Shown here in pieces: positions 6,948 through 9,031 of a stretch of 9,031 nt of DNA. The first letter of the stretch is position 1. Each line of letters starts with the position of its first letter. Below the pieces are notes generated by a model. That model was not told where the DNA came from. It searched no databases and was given only the letters and a program-made list of their open reading frames with translations. Source of the stretch: Pseudomonadota bacterium (lineage in GTDB: Bacteria; Pseudomonadota; Alphaproteobacteria; Rhizobiales; Xanthobacteraceae); NCBI GenBank assembly GCA_023387555.1, contig JAEWHY010000259.1:1-9031 (forward strand). Direction: 5' to 3'. Both the position numbers and the translations under genes were made by a program.

Positions 6948-6966
6948 CTAACACATTGTTAACCAT
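6948..6966. promoter_or_regulatory. Possible CtrA box
   Basis: CTAA-N7-TTAACCAT differs by one base from the alphaproteobacterial CtrA site TTAA-N7-TTAA and contains the full half-site TTAACCAT. It lies about 230 bp before the nuclease gene. Confidence 0.25.
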
Positions 6967-7031
6967 ACCGGCGCGAATTCGGCGTGCGGTGTCCGGAACT
7001 CTGTTGCGCTAATCCACGACGTTACTGGCTG

Positions 7032-7072
7032 CGAATCGGGCCCCGATTCGTTCTCCGCGAACAGACGCGAAC
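7032..7072. repeat. 23-bp motif, single copy 6, joined to an inverted repeat
   Basis: GTTC at 7050, GAAC at 7059 and GAAC at 7069. The left flank is a perfect inverted repeat, CGAATCGGG (7032-7040) and CCCGATTCG (7042-7050), sharing its last bases with the motif. It is 120 bp upstream of the nuclease start, in the likely promoter region. Confidence 0.65.
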
Positions 7073-7192
7073 CTTGTGCCAATGTGGAACGCGGGGCCAA
7101 TGTGGAGCGGCGTCGGTGGCAAGCCTTGTTAGCGCGCTTTGGCTCTCAATCTTGCGCAAGCCTATCGCAACCACTTCCTCTTCCCTGACGTC

Positions 7193-8317
7193 ATGATCAA
7201 ATTCATCCATTCGAGCGATTTGCACCTCGGCAAGCGCTTCGGGGGCTTTTCGGGCGATCTGCCGAGCCGGTTGCGGGAGGCGCGTCACGCGGTCATCGGG
7301 CGTCTCGCGCAACACGCCCGGGAGCAGGGCGCAACCACGATCCTGCTCGCGGGCGATACCTTCGACACCGAGACGCCGGCGCCGGACGTCCGGCGGCAGG
7401 CATTGGCCGCAATGCGCGATCACGCCCCGATCCGGTGGGTGATCCTGCCGGGCAACCACGATTCGCTTCAGGCAGCCCAGCTCTGGACGACGCTCAAATC
7501 CGAGGCGCCGGACAATGTCGTCCTGGCGGTCGAGGTCCAACCGATCGAGCTGGCGGCCAACGCCGTGGTGCTGCCGTCGCCCTGCACCACGCGGCGACCC
7601 GGCCGTGACCTGACCGAATGGATGAGCGGTGCAGCGACACCCGAAGGGACCGTCCGCATCGGCCTCGCCCATGGTGCGATCCAGAGCTTCTCGGAAGAAG
7701 CGGCTGCCGCTGACGTGATTGCGCCGGACCGGGCGGCGCGCGCCGGGCTCGACTATCTGGCGCTCGGCGACTGGCACGGTGCGATCGCCGTCGATCCGCG
7801 CACGCATTACAGCGGCACGCCCGAGCCTGACCGGTTCAAGCACAACCGGCCGGGTGAGGCGTTGCTGGTGAGCATTGCCGGCCACACCGCTTTGCCGCAG
7901 GTGCAGTCGCTTGAGACCGGAAGCTTCGCCTGGCGCTCGTTGGAGCTTCATCTGCTCAATGACGAGGATTTCGCTCCGGCGCTCGAGAAGTTGCTGCCGG
8001 AGCCGAGGCATCGTCGTCAGACGCTCGCCCGCGTCGTGGCGACCGGACGCAGCCGGCTGGCGCAACGCGCGGCACTGGTCGCCTCCATCGAGGGCGCGGC
8101 GCCCGATTTCGCATTTCTGGAACTGGATGATGCGGGCCTTGCGACCGAATGCGAGGTGGACGATCTCGACCAGATCGATCGCGCCGGCGCGCTTCGCGAG
8201 GCGGCCAATGCGCTGCTAGCCGAGTCCCGGGATGAGAGCCGTTCGGCCGCCGATCGTGACATCGCGCGAGCGGCGCTCGCACGCCTTTATTCGTATGCAC
8301 AGGCGGTTGCGCCATGA
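7193..8317 (+). CDS. Mre11/SbcD-like DNA repair exonuclease (YhaO type)
   Basis: The 374-residue protein has the metallophosphoesterase motifs in order: SDLHLG (Asp9, His11), AGDTFD (Asp55), PGNHD (Asn88, His89), LAHG (His160) and LALGDWHG (Asp193, His195). These bind two metal ions in Mre11-type nucleases. The last motif reads GDWH where E. coli SbcD has GHIH, as in YhaO-like relatives. The C-terminal 130 residues are probably the partner-binding and capping part. ATG at 7193 is chosen because MIKFIHSSDLHLG is the normal family start; the frame continues upstream but only to a TTG at 7139. No good ribosome binding site is visible. Its stop overlaps the start of the ATPase gene (ATGA), and the two products should form a nuclease-ATPase complex acting on DNA ends. 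Confidence 0.88.
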   Translation: MIKFIHSSDLHLGKRFGGFSGDLPSRLREARHAVIGRLAQHAREQGATTILLAGDTFDTETPAPDVRRQALAAMRDHAPIRWVILPGNHDSLQAAQLWTTLKSEAPDNVVLAVEVQPIELAANAVVLPSPCTTRRPGRDLTEWMSGAATPEGTVRIGLAHGAIQSFSEEAAAADVIAPDRAARAGLDYLALGDWHGAIAVDPRTHYSGTPEPDRFKHNRPGEALLVSIAGHTALPQVQSLETGSFAWRSLELHLLNDEDFAPALEKLLPEPRHRRQTLARVVATGRSRLAQRAALVASIEGAAPDFAFLELDDAGLATECEVDDLDQIDRAGALREAANALLAESRDESRSAADRDIARAALARLYSYAQAVAP

Positions 8318-9031
8318 AGATATCGGCGCTGCGTCTGTTCAACGTGAAGCGTTTTGCCGGTCGCGGTGTCGCCATCGAGGGGATCGGCGACGGCGTCAAC
8401 GTGCTTTGCGCCGCCAATGAGTTCGGCAAATCGACGAGCTTCGAAGCGCTGCACGCGCTGTTCTTCCAGGCGCATTCGAGCGTGTCGAACGACGTCAAGA
8501 ATCTCCGGCCCTACAGTGGCGGCAATCCGCTGGTCGAGGCCGACATCTGCGTCGGACCGGGCCGTTTCCGGATCACGAAGCAGTATTATGGCGGCCGGTC
8601 TGTACGGGTCACCGACCTCGCGACCGGGCGCCTGGTTGCGCAGGCGGACGAGGCGGAGAACTTCATCGCGACCCTGATCAAGGGTGGCACCGCCGGGCCG
8701 GCTGGCCTGCTCTGGGTGCGCCAGGGCGTGACCGGGATCGAGAAGCGCAGCAGTTCGGAGGAGAAAAGCGAGAAGGAGATCCGCGTCAGTCTGCTCGAAT
8801 CCGTGCAGGGCGAAGTCGAGGCCATCACCGGCGGCCGGCGCATGGCCGAGATCATGGCTGCCACGGCCGAATCCCTTTCCGAACTCGTGACCGCGACCGG
8901 CAGACCCAAAGCCGGCGGACGCTACGCAGCCGCGATCGAACAGCGCGACAGGCTCGCAGCGGAAGAAGCGAAGCTCTCCAGGGAAGTCGCGATCCTGCGC
9001 GAGGCGCTGGACAAACGGGCGTCTGCGATGC
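8314..9031 (+). CDS. Rad50/SbcC-like AAA ATPase (YhaN type), N-terminal part
   Basis: The first 239 residues are in the window; the frame stays open to the end. MKISALRLFNVKRFAGRGVA followed by INVLC-like VNVLCAANEFGKST is the start of SMC/Rad50-like ATPases. The Walker A is AANEFGKST (33-41) with Lys39 and Ser40; the first glycine is Ala33. LWVRQG at about 134-139 is a Q-loop-like element, as in Rad50. From about residue 205 the sequence becomes charged and heptad-like (EQRDRLAAEEAKLSREVAIL), the beginning of a coiled coil. The second half with signature motif and Walker B lies beyond the window. Four-base overlap with the nuclease gene shows translational coupling and matches the yhaO-yhaN or sbcD-sbcC gene order. 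Confidence 0.87.
   Translation, partial: MKISALRLFNVKRFAGRGVAIEGIGDGVNVLCAANEFGKSTSFEALHALFFQAHSSVSNDVKNLRPYSGGNPLVEADICVGPGRFRITKQYYGGRSVRVTDLATGRLVAQADEAENFIATLIKGGTAGPAGLLWVRQGVTGIEKRSSSEEKSEKEIRVSLLESVQGEVEAITGGRRMAEIMAATAESLSELVTATGRPKAGGRYAAAIEQRDRLAAEEAKLSREVAILREALDKRASAM

Larger units (their letters stand above)
6500..7192. other. Gene-poor stretch with scattered repeats
   Basis: No gene can be supported over these 693 bases. It holds the long hairpin at 6531-6566, two single copies of the 23-bp motif (6709, 7050), a perfect inverted repeat CCTGCCG-T-CGGCAGG at 6916-6930 and a CtrA-like box at 6948-6966. A 36-codon frame at 6824-6934 begins like a signal peptide (MRRSLSAALIIAAMGAA) but has no ribosome binding site. 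Composition is less GC-rich and codon-like than the flanking genes, especially at 6560-6830. Confidence 0.5.

Noticed and set aside
7022..8065. 347-codon minus-strand frame opposite the nuclease
   Set aside because: Antisense shadow of the Mre11-like gene, whose motifs are unambiguous on the plus strand.

Overview
The window looks like chromosomal DNA from a GC-rich alphaproteobacterium, most likely a member of the Bradyrhizobium/Rhodopseudomonas/Afipia group (Nitrobacteraceae). This is inferred from codon use and gene content (DUF2277, a CxxC small protein, a YhaO/YhaN-type nuclease pair); no rRNA or marker gene confirms it. Most of the genes are housekeeping or stress-related. There is no phage, transposase, CRISPR array or tRNA that I can see.

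Left part (1-1822): the Lys/Ala/Pro-rich end of a plus-strand gene converges on ettA, an ABC-F translation factor on the minus strand. ettA is intact over almost all its length, but one G is missing at the first glycine codon of its first Walker A motif. As written, the protein is therefore frameshifted after residue 40.

Middle left (1823-3069): about 490 bp without a recognisable gene is followed by the most unusual part of the window. This is a degenerate tandem array with a unit of about 216 bp (three full copies plus a partial fourth). Every unit carries a 23-bp motif, GTTC-N5-GAAC-N6-GAAC, which also occurs singly at 6709 and 7050. The full units also carry a stretch nearly identical to codons 56-67 of the neighbouring dsrE-like gene. 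The unit lengths are not multiples of three, so the array is non-coding.

Centre (3070-5281): three minus-strand genes are a DUF2188 protein, an exported DsrE-like protein overlapping it by four bases, and, upstream of both, an OhrR-like MarR repressor. The marR gene is divergent from an exported alpha/beta hydrolase. The 147-bp gap between them holds back-to-back promoters sharing one -35 region, and two copies of the palindrome TTATCG(C/T)GATAA exactly 50 bp apart, one on each promoter. This suggests a self-contained redox- or ligand-responsive switch.

Right part (5282-9031): a strong terminator is followed by DUF2277 and Nudix hydrolase genes in one likely operon, then a 69-residue four-cysteine protein. 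Next comes a gene-poor stretch (6500-7192) with a long hairpin, the two single copies of the motif and a possible CtrA box. The window ends in an Mre11-like nuclease gene overlapping a Rad50/YhaN-like ATPase gene, which runs off the end.
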